Translations under genes and position numbers: made by a program | Shown here: piece after piece, positions 16,328 through 24,246 of the stretch | How positions within the stretch are numbered: position 1 is the stretch's first letter | Layout of the letters: the number at the start of each line of letters is the position of its first letter | The notes under the pieces: generated by a model | What the model was told of the DNA's origin: nothing | Database searches by the model: none | What the model saw: the letters and a program-made list of their open reading frames with translations, nothing else | Assembly (NCBI GenBank): GCA_902826025.1 | Contig: CADEDH010000062.1 | Span: 1 to 37,119 of the forward strand | Length of the DNA: 37,119 nucleotides | Reading direction: 5' to 3' | DNA from: an uncultured Actinomycetes bacterium | GTDB lineage: Bacteria; Actinomycetota; Acidimicrobiia; Acidimicrobiales; SZUA-35

Positions 16328-17527
16328 TTACAGGATGCGGGCTGGGATGGTGCGGGGGCCCCGCACCTGACCGGCGGCGAAGGTGACGCGGGACTCATCC
16401 GCGATCTCGAAGTCGGGGAAGCGGGCCATCCACTCCTCGAGAGCGATCACCATCTCCATCCGGGCCAGGTTCGAGCCCAGGCAGCGGTGGACGCCCAGGC
16501 CGAAGGCGGCGTGGCGGTTCACCTTGCGGTCGATGTGGACCTCGTCGGGGTCCTCGAACATGTCGGGGTCGCGGTTGATCGACGGTAGGCCCAGGGCCAC
16601 CCATTCGCCCTCCGCCACCGGGCACCCGCCCAGCTCGGTGTCCTCGGTGGCGATCCGGGCCACCCACACCGGGGGGTAGAACCGCAGGAACTCCTCCACC
16701 GCCATCGGGATCAGCGACGGGTCGGCGGCCAGACGGTGGCGGTCTTCCGGGTTGCGGGCCAGGTGCATGAGCGACGAGCCGATCGACGACCACGTGGTGT
16801 CGATCCCGGCGATGAGGAACAGATAGATCATCCGGGTCAGCTCGTCGTCGGTGATCGGGCCGTCCTCGAACTCCGACTCCAGCAGGAACGACACCACGTC
16901 GTCGCCCCGGTGCTGGCGCCGTTCCTTGGCCAGGTCGGACATGTAGGCCATCATCGTGGCCGTTGTGGCCCGCATGACGTCGGGGTTGGTGGGGCCCACC
17001 TCCAGCAGGTCGTGCAGCCACTCCCGGAACATGGGCACGTCCTCCAGCGCCACGCCGAGCATGATGGCGGTCAGCTCGGCCGGGATGACCTGGGCATAGT
17101 CGACGGCCAGGTCCACCTCGGTGCGCCCCGCCAGCCGGTCCAGCTCGCGGCGGCAGATCTGGCGGATCGGCTCCTCCCACTTCTTGATCGCGGGGGGAGC
17201 GAAGAACGGGAGCAGGGCCCGGCGCCGGTCGTTGTGGTCGGGCGGGTCGAGGTTGATCGGCGGGAGGTTCACGCCCCGGCGCTCGGTCGGGATCTCGTTG
17301 ATGATCAGGCGACGGCTGGTGAACCGGTCGGGGTCGTGGATGGCCTCGTAGACCTCGGCCCACCGGCTGAGCACGTTCACGCCGCCGTAGCGGTCGGAGT
17401 GGGCCACCGGGCACTGGCCCCGCAGCTCGGCCCACACGGCGTCGGGGTCGGCCAGGTACGTGGGGTCGAAGTGGTCCCAGTCGGTCGACCAGCTCTCCAC
17501 CGGCTTGCGTTCGCTCAGCTCGGCCAT
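16328..17527 (-). CDS. Cytochrome P450
   Basis: 399 residues, typical for a soluble bacterial P450. The oxygen-activating I-helix motif is AGIDTT near residue 251, the ExxR motif is in VEEFLRFYPP, and the heme loop FGLGVHRCLGSNLAR carries the Cys ligand near residue 357. The ATG at 17527 is preceded by GGGGGAA, so it has a leader; TAAACT at 17572-17567 is the likely -10. P450s insert one oxygen atom from O2 using electrons from ferredoxin or another redox partner. No ferredoxin or ferredoxin reductase gene is adjacent, so electrons come from elsewhere or from the Rieske protein of this window (speculative). It is divergent from the SDR gene. Confidence 0.96.
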   Translation of the reverse strand: MAELSERKPVESWSTDWDHFDPTYLADPDAVWAELRGQCPVAHSDRYGGVNVLSRWAEVYEAIHDPDRFTSRRLIINEIPTERRGVNLPPINLDPPDHNDRRRALLPFFAPPAIKKWEEPIRQICRRELDRLAGRTEVDLAVDYAQVIPAELTAIMLGVALEDVPMFREWLHDLLEVGPTNPDVMRATTATMMAYMSDLAKERRQHRGDDVVSFLLESEFEDGPITDDELTRMIYLFLIAGIDTTWSSIGSSLMHLARNPEDRHRLAADPSLIPMAVEEFLRFYPPVWVARIATEDTELGGCPVAEGEWVALGLPSINRDPDMFEDPDEVHIDRKVNRHAAFGLGVHRCLGSNLARMEMVIALEEWMARFPDFEIADESRVTFAAGQVRGPRTIPARIL

Positions 17528-17632
17528 GGCATTCCCCCGTGGGTGTTCGCGCGAGTTTTCTGTGTCAGTTTAGGTTCTGGTGGGCGATCCGGCTAGCGGA
17601 TCCAACAGGGGGCGCCGTAGGCGTCCTTGTGA

Positions 17633-17638
17633 CAGGAT
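17633..17638 (+). promoter_or_regulatory. -10 hexamer CAGGAT, leaderless start for the SDR gene
   Basis: CAGGAT, 6 bases, then the ATG at 17645, the same arrangement and the same hexamer as alkB. Confidence 0.45.
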
Positions 17639-17644
17639 GCAGCC

Positions 17645-18487
17645 ATGGCGTTCGACGTGGGAAGTCGCACCGGGATCAACACCAGCGTGGCGGGCCGCCT
17701 CGCCGGGAAGACAGCGGTGGTGGTGGGGGGCGGACAGCTTCCGGGGGAGACCGTGGGCAACGGCAAAGCGGCCGCGCTGCTGTTCGGCTGGGCCGGCGCC
17801 CGGGTGATGGTGGTCGACAGCCACCTCGACCGGGCCGAAGAGACGGTGGCCGGCATCGCCGAAGGCGGGGGCGAGGCGTTCGCCCACCAGTGCGACATCA
17901 CGTCCGAGGCCCAATGCCAGGCCATGATCGCCACCGCCGCCGAACGGCTGGGCCGCATCGACGTGCTCCACAACAACGTGGGCATCGGCACCCACGACGG
18001 CAGCCCCACCCGGATCACCGAGGAGGGCCTCGACATCATGCTCGACGTCAACCTCAAGGGCCTGATCTTCACCTGCAAGCACGCCATCCCGGTGATGCGA
18101 CCCCAGGGATCGGGCAGCATCATCAACATCTCGTCGGTGGCGGCCGTGAGCCCGTTCCCCGGCGTGGGCTACAAGACGACCAAGGCGGCGGTGAACGGCT
18201 ACACCCAGAGCCTGGCCCTGCGCCTGGCCCGCGACGGGATCCGGGCCAACGTGATCATGCCCGGCCTGATGAACACGCCGATGGCCATCGACGCCAACCT
18301 CGCCTACCGCGACGTCACCCGGGACCAGCTGGTGGAGTCACGCGACCGCCAGGTGCCGCTGGGCCAGAAGATGGGCATGGGGTGGGACATCGGCTACGCC
18401 GCCCTGTTCCTGGCCTCCGAGGAGGCCCGGTTCGTCACCGGAATCGCCCTGGCCGTCGACGGGGGATCGAGCGCCCGGGTGGGGTGA
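17645..18487 (+). CDS. Short-chain dehydrogenase/reductase
   Basis: 280 residues. The nucleotide loop is an expanded variant of TGxxxGxG: VVVGGGQLPGETVGNGKA near residue 25. It is followed by the VVDSHLDRAEETV strand end, the structural NNVG motif, catalytic Ser in NISSVAAVS, and the YKTTK catalytic Tyr/Lys pair near residue 177. The C-terminus has the usual FVTGIALAVDGG. It oxidises an alcohol or reduces a carbonyl with NAD(P)(H). The longer glycine loop belongs to a subgroup seen next to P450s and LLM enzymes in actinobacteria (my recollection). It probably forms a transcription unit with the EthD gene 29 bases downstream. Confidence 0.93.
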   Translation: MAFDVGSRTGINTSVAGRLAGKTAVVVGGGQLPGETVGNGKAAALLFGWAGARVMVVDSHLDRAEETVAGIAEGGGEAFAHQCDITSEAQCQAMIATAAERLGRIDVLHNNVGIGTHDGSPTRITEEGLDIMLDVNLKGLIFTCKHAIPVMRPQGSGSIINISSVAAVSPFPGVGYKTTKAAVNGYTQSLALRLARDGIRANVIMPGLMNTPMAIDANLAYRDVTRDQLVESRDRQVPLGQKMGMGWDIGYAALFLASEEARFVTGIALAVDGGSSARVG

Positions 18488-18516
18488 ACGAGCACTGACA
18501 AACAGGGGGACCCGAC

Positions 18517-19164
18517 ATGGTCAAGCTGACGTTCTTCGTGAAGCGGGCGCCGGAGGTGTCGCACGAGGAGTTGTGCCGCCACTGGCTCGACGTGCACGCC
18601 CCGGGGGTACGGGACCTCATGGGGGCCCGGCACTACTCGGTGACGCACTTCAAGCAGCGGCAGAGCCCCGACGGCGGAGAGACCCGCTACGACGGGATGG
18701 CCGAGCTGTGGTACGACGACTGGGCCACCGGCCGCCAGGTGCACAGGAACCCGCCGCCGGCGGTGGCCAACGACGGGTTCCTGCCCCTCACCGGAGACTT
18801 CGTGCGCCTCGACTGCGAGGAGCACGTGATCGTGGACGGCCCCCGGCCGGAAGGGGCGGTGAAGATGGTGTACCCCGTCGCCTTCCGGGACGGGGTGGAC
18901 CACGACGAGGCCCGGGCCTACTGGTTGGAGGTCCACGCCCCGCTGGTGGCGGCGTCGGTGGAGGCCACCGAGGGCGCCCACCGCTACGTCGTCACCCAGC
19001 AGATCGACTCGCACCGCGGCCCCTGGGCCGGCATCGCCGAGCTGTGGTACAGCTCGCTCGACGCCGTCCGGGCCCAGGGCCAGGTGCTCCAGCCCGACGA
19101 CTTCGCCCGCTACAGCTCGGTCGCCGCCCCCTTGTTGGGCCGGGAGTATCTCCTGATCGCCTAG
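18517..19164 (+). CDS. Tandem EthD-domain protein
   Basis: 215 residues from an ATG with an AGGGGGA ribosome site. Two copies of a ferredoxin-like EthD half-domain: residues 1-105 (KLTFFVKRAPEVSHEELCRHW and HAPGVRDLMGARHYSV) and 110-215 (KMVYPVAFRDGVDHDEARAYW and HAPLVAASVEATEGAHRYVV). Each copy keeps the W-x3-HAP signature, and each ends near GIAELWY or GMAELWY. EthD proteins accompany P450-based ether and hydrocarbon degradation, but their biochemical role is unsettled. Co-transcription with the SDR and proximity to the P450 fit that setting. Its stop codon shares the palindrome CTAG (19161-19164) with the stop codon of the convergent gene. Confidence 0.88.
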   Translation: MVKLTFFVKRAPEVSHEELCRHWLDVHAPGVRDLMGARHYSVTHFKQRQSPDGGETRYDGMAELWYDDWATGRQVHRNPPPAVANDGFLPLTGDFVRLDCEEHVIVDGPRPEGAVKMVYPVAFRDGVDHDEARAYWLEVHAPLVAASVEATEGAHRYVVTQQIDSHRGPWAGIAELWYSSLDAVRAQGQVLQPDDFARYSSVAAPLLGREYLLIA

Positions 19165-19586
19165 CTGCGGAGGCGGGCGTCGGTGTCGTGCAGGCGGATG
19201 GCCAGCTCGGTGGCGATGGCCCGCACCAGCGGCGGGTTGTCGTCGAGGATCTGGTCGAACCGGTTGTAGGGGATCACCATGAGCTCCACGTCGGTCTTGG
19301 CCCGTACCGTGGCGCTGGCTGCGCCCTGCACGAAGAAGCCGAGCTCGCCCACGAACTCACCGGCCGGGATCTCGGCGATCTGGTTGCCGTCGATCTCCAC
19401 CACCGCCGTGCCCGACTCGAGCACGTAGAACTCGTGGTGGTGCTTGCCCTGCTCGATCAGCACGTGACCGGCGCTCACCGACACCTCGTCGGCGGCGGAG
19501 GCCAGGTGGTGAAGGGCCTCAGTGCCGGCCTTGGCAAAGATCGGCACCGCCTTCAACCGGGCTTCCTTGGGATCTGACTTGGCCAT
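19161..19586 (-). CDS. Cyclic-nucleotide-binding-domain protein without DNA-binding domain
   Basis: 141 residues, consisting of one CRP-type beta-barrel domain (about residues 14-130) and no helix-turn-helix. The phosphate-binding cassette reads GEFVGELGFFVQGAASATVRA-like: Gly-Glu-Leu is kept, but the Arg that holds the cyclic phosphate in CRP (RSATV) is Ala here, so cAMP binding is doubtful. Start at the ATG at 19586 with AGGAGAGGAA upstream. It follows the LLM gene on the same strand after 36 bases and is probably co-transcribed. A small stand-alone regulatory subunit acting on a partner protein is the simplest reading. Confidence 0.87.
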   Translation of the reverse strand: MAKSDPKEARLKAVPIFAKAGTEALHHLASAADEVSVSAGHVLIEQGKHHHEFYVLESGTAVVEIDGNQIAEIPAGEFVGELGFFVQGAASATVRAKTDVELMVIPYNRFDQILDDNPPLVRAIATELAIRLHDTDARLRS

Positions 19587-19622
19587 AGATTCCTCTCCTG
19601 ATGGGTCGACGGGTCGGCGCGA

Positions 19623-20660
19623 TCACTCGACCCAGGCTTTGATCTGCTCGATCGTGCCGAGCTTGTCTTCGCCTTGGGGTTCGATGTTCAGATACGTGAC
19701 GCCGACTTCGTTGTACACCTTCAGGCGGTCCCGCACATGGGACTCAGGTCCACACAATGTGGCCAGATCCAGATATTCGTCAGGAACGGCCGCCGTGGCC
19801 TCGTCGCGCCGGCCGCTGAGGAAGAGGTCCTGGATCTTCTCCGCCTCGTCCTCCCAGCCGTAGCGCCGGAACAGATCGTTGTAGAAGTTCTTGCTCTTGG
19901 CCCCCATGCCGCCCACGTAGAAGGCGATGTGGGCCCGGGCCGCCTCGCGGGCCTCGTGCACCACCTGGCCCTCGCCGATGGCCACCGGGCCGCCGGCGAT
20001 GATGTCGAGCGGGCCCAGCGCCGGGTCCCGCCGGGCCGAGCCGGCGGCCAGGGCGTCGCCCCAGACCTGCTGGAACCGGTCGGGCACGAAGTGGATGGGC
20101 TGCCAGCCGTTGGCCACCTCGGCCGTGAGCTCCACGTTCTTGGGCCCGATGGAGGCGATCACGATCGGTATGTCCTGGCGCTGCATCCGGTTGACGAACT
20201 TGAGCGGCTTGCCCAGGCCGGTGCCCTCACCCTCGGGCAGGGGCACGGAGTAGGCCTGGCCCTGGTGGACGACCTTGTCGCCCGACCACACCTTGCGGCA
20301 GATCTCGATCGTGTCCCGGGTGCGGGCCAGGGGCTTGGTGAACGGCACCCCGTGCCACCCCTCGATCACCTGGGGGCCCGATGTGCCCAGCCCGAGCACG
20401 AAGCGGCCGCCGGAGAGGGCGTCGATCGTGGCCGCCGTCTGGGCGATCAGGCTGGGGCTGCGGGAGTAGACGGGCACGATGCCGGTCATCAGCTCCAGCG
20501 TGGTGGTCTGGCCGGCCAGGTAGGCCAACGTCGAGATGAGGTCGAACCCGTAGATCTCGCCCCCCCACACGAGGTCGACCCCCGCCGCCTCCAGGTCCTG
20601 GGCCTGTTTGGCCAGGCGAACCGGATCGCCGGTGAACGCGATGGTGGTGCTGATCTTCAT
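19623..20660 (-). CDS. LLM-class F420-dependent oxidoreductase
   Basis: 345 residues from the ATG at 20660 (MKISTTIAF). A longer GTG start at 20669 would lie inside the -10 hexamer TACGGT (20673-20668), so the shorter start is preferred. Family motifs: KISTTIAFTGDPVRLAKQ, DLVWGGEIYGFDLISTLAYL, SGGRFVLGLGTSGPQVIEGWHG and ARTRDTIEICRKVWSG, which place it in the TIGR03617-like F420 branch common in actinobacteria (recognised, not searched). It should use reduced F420 or FMN on an unknown organic substrate. It probably forms an operon with the cyclic-nucleotide-domain gene, and is divergent from the hydrolase fusion with 72 bases between starts. Confidence 0.9.
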   Translation of the reverse strand: MKISTTIAFTGDPVRLAKQAQDLEAAGVDLVWGGEIYGFDLISTLAYLAGQTTTLELMTGIVPVYSRSPSLIAQTAATIDALSGGRFVLGLGTSGPQVIEGWHGVPFTKPLARTRDTIEICRKVWSGDKVVHQGQAYSVPLPEGEGTGLGKPLKFVNRMQRQDIPIVIASIGPKNVELTAEVANGWQPIHFVPDRFQQVWGDALAAGSARRDPALGPLDIIAGGPVAIGEGQVVHEAREAARAHIAFYVGGMGAKSKNFYNDLFRRYGWEDEAEKIQDLFLSGRRDEATAAVPDEYLDLATLCGPESHVRDRLKVYNEVGVTYLNIEPQGEDKLGTIEQIKAWVE

Positions 20661-20667
20661 GGGCGAC

Positions 20668-20673
20668 ACCGTA
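20668..20673 (-). promoter_or_regulatory. -10 hexamer TACGGT, leaderless start for the LLM gene
   Basis: On the minus strand TACGGT is followed by 7 bases and the ATG at 20660. It overlaps and so rules out the upstream GTG at 20669. Confidence 0.5.
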
Positions 20674-20719
20674 GTTGGCCCTGGGCCAGCGAGAAAGCAG
20701 AACGGCCGCCGTCAAGATC

Positions 20720-20725
20720 TACTAT
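20720..20725 (+). promoter_or_regulatory. -10 hexamer TACTAT, leaderless start for the hydrolase fusion
   Basis: TACTAT, the closest match to TATAAT among these sites, then 7 bases and the GTG at 20733. The region just upstream is locally AT-rich. Confidence 0.55.
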
Positions 20726-20732
20726 TGGAAGC

Positions 20733-22388
20733 GTGCTGGAGAAGGGTTCGATCGAGACCAGCCTGGTGCCCGGTCCCGTCGAGTACTCGACGCTGCGCGC
20801 CGGCAGCGGCCCCAGCAGCGAACTGCCCATCGTGTTGTGGCTCCACGGCGGGGGCGGATCGTCGCGGTTCCTGGAGACGTGCCAGGCCCAGTTCGTGGCC
20901 TGCTGGTCCGAATCGAGCCTGCCCGACGTGGTGGCCGTGACCCCCAGTGCCGGCTGGTCGTTCTACCTCGACCGGCTGGACGGCTCGGAGCAGTGGGAGA
21001 CGTTCCTGCTCGACGAGCTGGTGCCCCACATCCGCAAGCAGACCGGCTCCACCACCGGGCCTCTGGTGGTGGGCGGGATCTCGGTGGGGGCGCAGGCTGC
21101 CCTGCGCATCGCCTTCCGCCGGCCCGAGCTGGTGGCCGCCGTGGCCGCCGTGGAGCCGACGCTGGAGGCGGCCACCCGGCCCGACGAGGTGCCCCTGCGG
21201 GACAGGGTGCACATGCCCGACGTCATCCGCCGCCGCCTCTACGGAGACCCGGTGGACGGCGACTACTGGCTGGCCAACCACCCGCTGGCCCTGGTCGGTG
21301 GCAACGCTCCGGCCATCGCCGCCGCCCGCACCGCCATCTACCTGGAGTGCGGCGACGGCGACCAGTTCCACGTGCAGTACGGAGCGGAGATGCTGCACCG
21401 GCGCCTGTTCGACGCCGGGCTGTCGCACGAGTACCGCCTCGTCCGGGGGGCCAACCACGTGGGCCCCAGCGTCGGGCCCCGCATCGTCGACGCCCTGCGG
21501 TTCGTGGGCCGGGTGCTCAAGCCCAGCCCGTTCGACGGCCAGTCGCTCCAGGCCATCGTGGAGGTGGAGACGTTCGCCTCCCGGGTGCGGGAGTTGGAGC
21601 AGGCCGTGGGCTACCGCCAGCGCCACGAGGTCCGGGGGCCCGACTGCCAGCTCACCGTGCACGTCCAGGGCCAGGGACCCCGGGTCGTCCTGTTGCCTTC
21701 GCTGGGGCGGGGAGCGGCCGACTTCGCCGATCTGGCCGACCGCCTGGCCCGGGCCGGCTACACCGTGTTGCGGCCCGAGCCCCGAGGGGTCGGCGGCAGC
21801 TCGCGTTCGCTCGACCGCCTCACCCTCGACGACTTCGCCGACGACGTGGCCGCCGTGATCGACGCCTTCGGCGGCCCCGCCACCCTGGTCGGCCACGATT
21901 TCGGGGGCCAGGTGGCCCAGATGGTGGCCTACCTCTACCCCGACCTGGTGTCGTCGCTGGTGCTGGCGGCCTCACCCGGGCCGGTCCAGCCCAAGCCGGA
22001 GCCGGCAACAGCACTGCGCCGGGTGTTCATCCCCGAGCTGAGCAACACCGACCACCTGGAGGCCGTCGCCCTGGCCCTGTTCGCCCCGGGCAACGACCCG
22101 GTGGCCTGGGTCGACGGGTGGCACCCCACGCTGGCCTTCGCCCAGGCCGAAGCCGAGCGCCAGATCGCCATCGAGGAGCTGTGGGCCCGGCTGCGCACCG
22201 AAGCCCTGGTGATCCAGCCGGCCGACGACCTGATCGTGCTGCCCGAGAACGCCGAGCTGATGGCGGCCCAGGCCGGCGACCTGGTGCAGGTGGTCACGAT
22301 CCCCGGCGCCGGCCACGCCCTGCTGCCCGAGCAGCCCGAAGCGGTGGCCACGGCCATCCTGGGGTGGCTGCGGGCCCGTTCCACGTAG
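20733..22388 (+). CDS. Fusion of two alpha/beta-hydrolase domains: serine esterase plus Asp-nucleophile hydrolase
   Basis: 551 residues from the GTG at 20733. Domain 1 (about 1-265) is esterase-like: WLHGGGG oxyanion loop near residue 36, nucleophile elbow GGISVGA with Ser117, acid in ECGDGD near 208, His242 in GANHVGP. Domain 2 (about 290-551) is a second complete fold: LLPSLGRG, elbow VGHDFGG with Asp389 where serine hydrolases have Ser, acidic DD at 498-499, His528 in GAGHALLPE. An Asp in this position is the mark of epoxide hydrolases and haloalkane dehalogenases. The two sites could act in sequence on one molecule, for example ester plus epoxide or halide (inference). No signal peptide. 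A frameshift-fused pair is unlikely since one frame runs cleanly through. Confidence 0.88.
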   Translation: MLEKGSIETSLVPGPVEYSTLRAGSGPSSELPIVLWLHGGGGSSRFLETCQAQFVACWSESSLPDVVAVTPSAGWSFYLDRLDGSEQWETFLLDELVPHIRKQTGSTTGPLVVGGISVGAQAALRIAFRRPELVAAVAAVEPTLEAATRPDEVPLRDRVHMPDVIRRRLYGDPVDGDYWLANHPLALVGGNAPAIAAARTAIYLECGDGDQFHVQYGAEMLHRRLFDAGLSHEYRLVRGANHVGPSVGPRIVDALRFVGRVLKPSPFDGQSLQAIVEVETFASRVRELEQAVGYRQRHEVRGPDCQLTVHVQGQGPRVVLLPSLGRGAADFADLADRLARAGYTVLRPEPRGVGGSSRSLDRLTLDDFADDVAAVIDAFGGPATLVGHDFGGQVAQMVAYLYPDLVSSLVLAASPGPVQPKPEPATALRRVFIPELSNTDHLEAVALALFAPGNDPVAWVDGWHPTLAFAQAEAERQIAIEELWARLRTEALVIQPADDLIVLPENAELMAAQAGDLVQVVTIPGAGHALLPEQPEAVATAILGWLRARST

Positions 22389-22414
22389 CGGCGTCCGACT
22401 GGCTTCTTCCCGCC

Positions 22415-23254
22415 TCAGCCGGCCCTGCGGGCCTTCACGAGGACGATCGCGCCATAGCCGTGGGTGTCGTCCTGGGCCACCTGGTGCACCTCGATGCACC
22501 CGTCGGTCGACTCCTGCCCGGCCGACCCGGGGAAGAAGTCGGGCTGCAGGACTGCCCGCAGGTCGTCCTCGTCGATGTCGGCACCCGGGAACGACTTCCC
22601 CCCGACGAGGTAGCTGCGACACCTCCGGAGCGCCGCAGTGACGAACAAGCCCCCGGGCTCGACGGTGCCGGCGATGTTGCGCATGAACAGGGTCCAGGTG
22701 GCGCGGTCGTCCGTTGCCGAGTCGGCGCAGTAGGCGCTGACCACGGTGGCGTACTGCTCGTCCACCGGGCGCCTGTTCCGCCCGTCCACCGGCATCAGCC
22801 GGGTGATCCGTTGCCGGGTCAGCTCCTCGCGGGCTGTGACCTGGGCCTCGGTCGGGCAGCTGATCCCTTCGCACGCCAGGGTGTAACGGACGAACGGCCG
22901 CCAGTCGTGGGCGCCGGGTCGTCGTTCGAGCCAACGCCGGATCTCGTCGAGATTCGCCGGCAGATAGTCGCCGAGATGGATCTCCGACGCGACCTCGGCC
23001 GTGGCGAAGACGTGGTGGAGCGTCGGGCCGACTCCGAAGAACAGCACGGGACGGTCGCGCTCCGCCCGACGCATGGCCTCGACGAGGAAGGCGATGGTGG
23101 CCAGCTCATCCGGCTCGACCCGGCCGTAGTAGTCGGCGAGGTACTCCGCCGGTACCCAGTCGGTCTCGAACGAGGCGTGCCGGCGGCGATGCCGCCGCCA
23201 GGGGCGCTCGGCGTCACGCTCTCGATTCGGCAACTCTGCGGATTCGACGTCCAT
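22415..23254 (-). CDS. NNMT/PNMT/TEMT-type S-adenosylmethionine N-methyltransferase
   Basis: 279 residues. The N-terminal signature of this small-molecule methyltransferase family is present: ADYYGRVEPDEL near residue 40, then the AdoMet region VLFFGVGPTLHHVF near 70 and the acidic ribose contact with the helix LGDYLPANLDEIRRWL near 95. A later motif, NIAGTVEPGGLFVTAALRRC, matches post-motif III. Members methylate the nitrogen, sulphur or oxygen of amines and thioethers; bacterial relatives include the methyltransferase of guanitoxin synthesis. The substrate here is unknown. TACGGT ends 7 bases before the ATG at 23254 inside a 12-bp palindrome. The gene looks less strongly GC-biased than its neighbours, a weak hint of transfer. 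Confidence 0.85.
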   Translation of the reverse strand: MDVESAELPNRERDAERPWRRHRRRHASFETDWVPAEYLADYYGRVEPDELATIAFLVEAMRRAERDRPVLFFGVGPTLHHVFATAEVASEIHLGDYLPANLDEIRRWLERRPGAHDWRPFVRYTLACEGISCPTEAQVTAREELTRQRITRLMPVDGRNRRPVDEQYATVVSAYCADSATDDRATWTLFMRNIAGTVEPGGLFVTAALRRCRSYLVGGKSFPGADIDEDDLRAVLQPDFFPGSAGQESTDGCIEVHQVAQDDTHGYGAIVLVKARRAG

Positions 23255-23255
23255 G

Positions 23256-23276
23256 CCCCGGACCGTACGGTCGGGG
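23256..23276 (-). promoter_or_regulatory. Palindromic operator over the methyltransferase -10
   Basis: GACCGTACGGTC (23261-23272) is a perfect 12-bp palindrome, flanked by CCCC on the left and GGGG on the right with a one-base offset. It contains the -10 hexamer TACGGT (23267-23262, minus strand), which lies 7 bases before the ATG. Confidence 0.55.
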
Positions 23277-23341
23277 CGCTAACGGGTCGTTAACCCGGAC
23301 CGACGAGGACCCGGACCGAGGCGGCTGACCGCCCTCGAGGG

Positions 23342-23370
23342 TTGCCGGGAGGCGGAGGGTTGCGTAGCTT
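23342..23370 (+). promoter_or_regulatory. Leaderless promoter of the SMP-30 gene
   Basis: -35 TTGCCG (23342-23347), a 17-base spacer, -10 TAGCTT (23365-23370), then 6 bases to the ATG at 23377. Confidence 0.55.
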
Positions 23371-23376
23371 CGCCCC

Positions 23377-24246
23377 ATGACGGTGCGCGAACTGGAAACG
23401 CTGGCCTATGGCTACGGTCTGCTCGAGGGGCCGAGGGTCGACGCCGCCGGCAACCTGTACTTCAGCGACGTCCCCAACGGCGGGGTGTACCGGCTCGCCC
23501 CCGACGGCGAGGTCACGGTGGCCGTTCCCAAGCGGCGGGGGGTGGGCGGGATCGCCCTCCACGCCGAGGGCGGCCTGGTGATCGGGGGCCGCAACATCTG
23601 CCACGTGGTGAACGGGGAGACCCGGGTGCTGTTCGAGTCGCCGGCCCGGGGCTTCAACGACCTGATCACCGATTCCGCCGGCCGGGTGATCTGCGGCACG
23701 CTGGCCGCCGATCCGTTCAGCAGCAGTGAGTCGGACAGCGGGCAAGACCGCCCCACCGGCGGGGCCTACCGGATCAACCTCGACGGCTCGGTCGACGAGC
23801 TCTACGGCGGGATCGCCCTCACCAACGGCATCGCCTTCTCGCCCGACGGCTCGCAGATGTATCACGCCGACACCGGCAACCACTGCCTGGTCACCCATGA
23901 TGTGATCGCCGACGGCGACGGTGCCGCCGGCTTCACGAACCGCCGCAACCTGGGTCAGGCCGACGACTTCAACCCCGATGGGTTGGCCGTCGACGAGGCC
24001 GGCGTGATCTGGGTGGCCGACTACATGGCCGGCTGCGTGAAGGCCCTCGACCCGGTATCGGGGGCGATCGTGGACCGGATCGAGGTGCCGTCGAAGTTCG
24101 TCACCAGCCTGTGCTTCGGCGGAGCCGACCGCCGGGACCTGTACATCGTCACCGCCGACAACACCGACGACACCGAACGCAAGGGCACTGTGTTCCGTAC
24201 CCGGGCCGACGTGCCCGGGGTGGTCGTGGCCGAGGCCCGGGTGTGA
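23377..24246 (+). CDS. SMP-30/gluconolactonase-family lactonase
   Basis: 289 residues forming a six-bladed beta-propeller. The metal ligands expected for the family are recognisable: Glu in LLEGPRVD near residue 18, Asn in FNDLITD near 94, Asn in LTNGIAFSPDG near 149, and Asp in FNPDGLAVDEAG near 200. The enzyme hydrolyses sugar or other lactones with one bound divalent metal. No signal peptide is present, so it acts in the cytoplasm. Its stop overlaps the start of the APH-like kinase by 4 bases (GTGA), so the pair is co-translated and may treat successive intermediates of one pathway. The natural substrate is not evident. Confidence 0.92.
   Translation: MTVRELETLAYGYGLLEGPRVDAAGNLYFSDVPNGGVYRLAPDGEVTVAVPKRRGVGGIALHAEGGLVIGGRNICHVVNGETRVLFESPARGFNDLITDSAGRVICGTLAADPFSSSESDSGQDRPTGGAYRINLDGSVDELYGGIALTNGIAFSPDGSQMYHADTGNHCLVTHDVIADGDGAAGFTNRRNLGQADDFNPDGLAVDEAGVIWVADYMAGCVKALDPVSGAIVDRIEVPSKFVTSLCFGGADRRDLYIVTADNTDDTERKGTVFRTRADVPGVVVAEARV

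Noticed and set aside
24111..24242. Upstream extension of the APH-like gene
   Set aside because: The frame is open but overlaps the lactonase in another frame; the GTG at 24243 in a 4-base overlap is the normal coupling.
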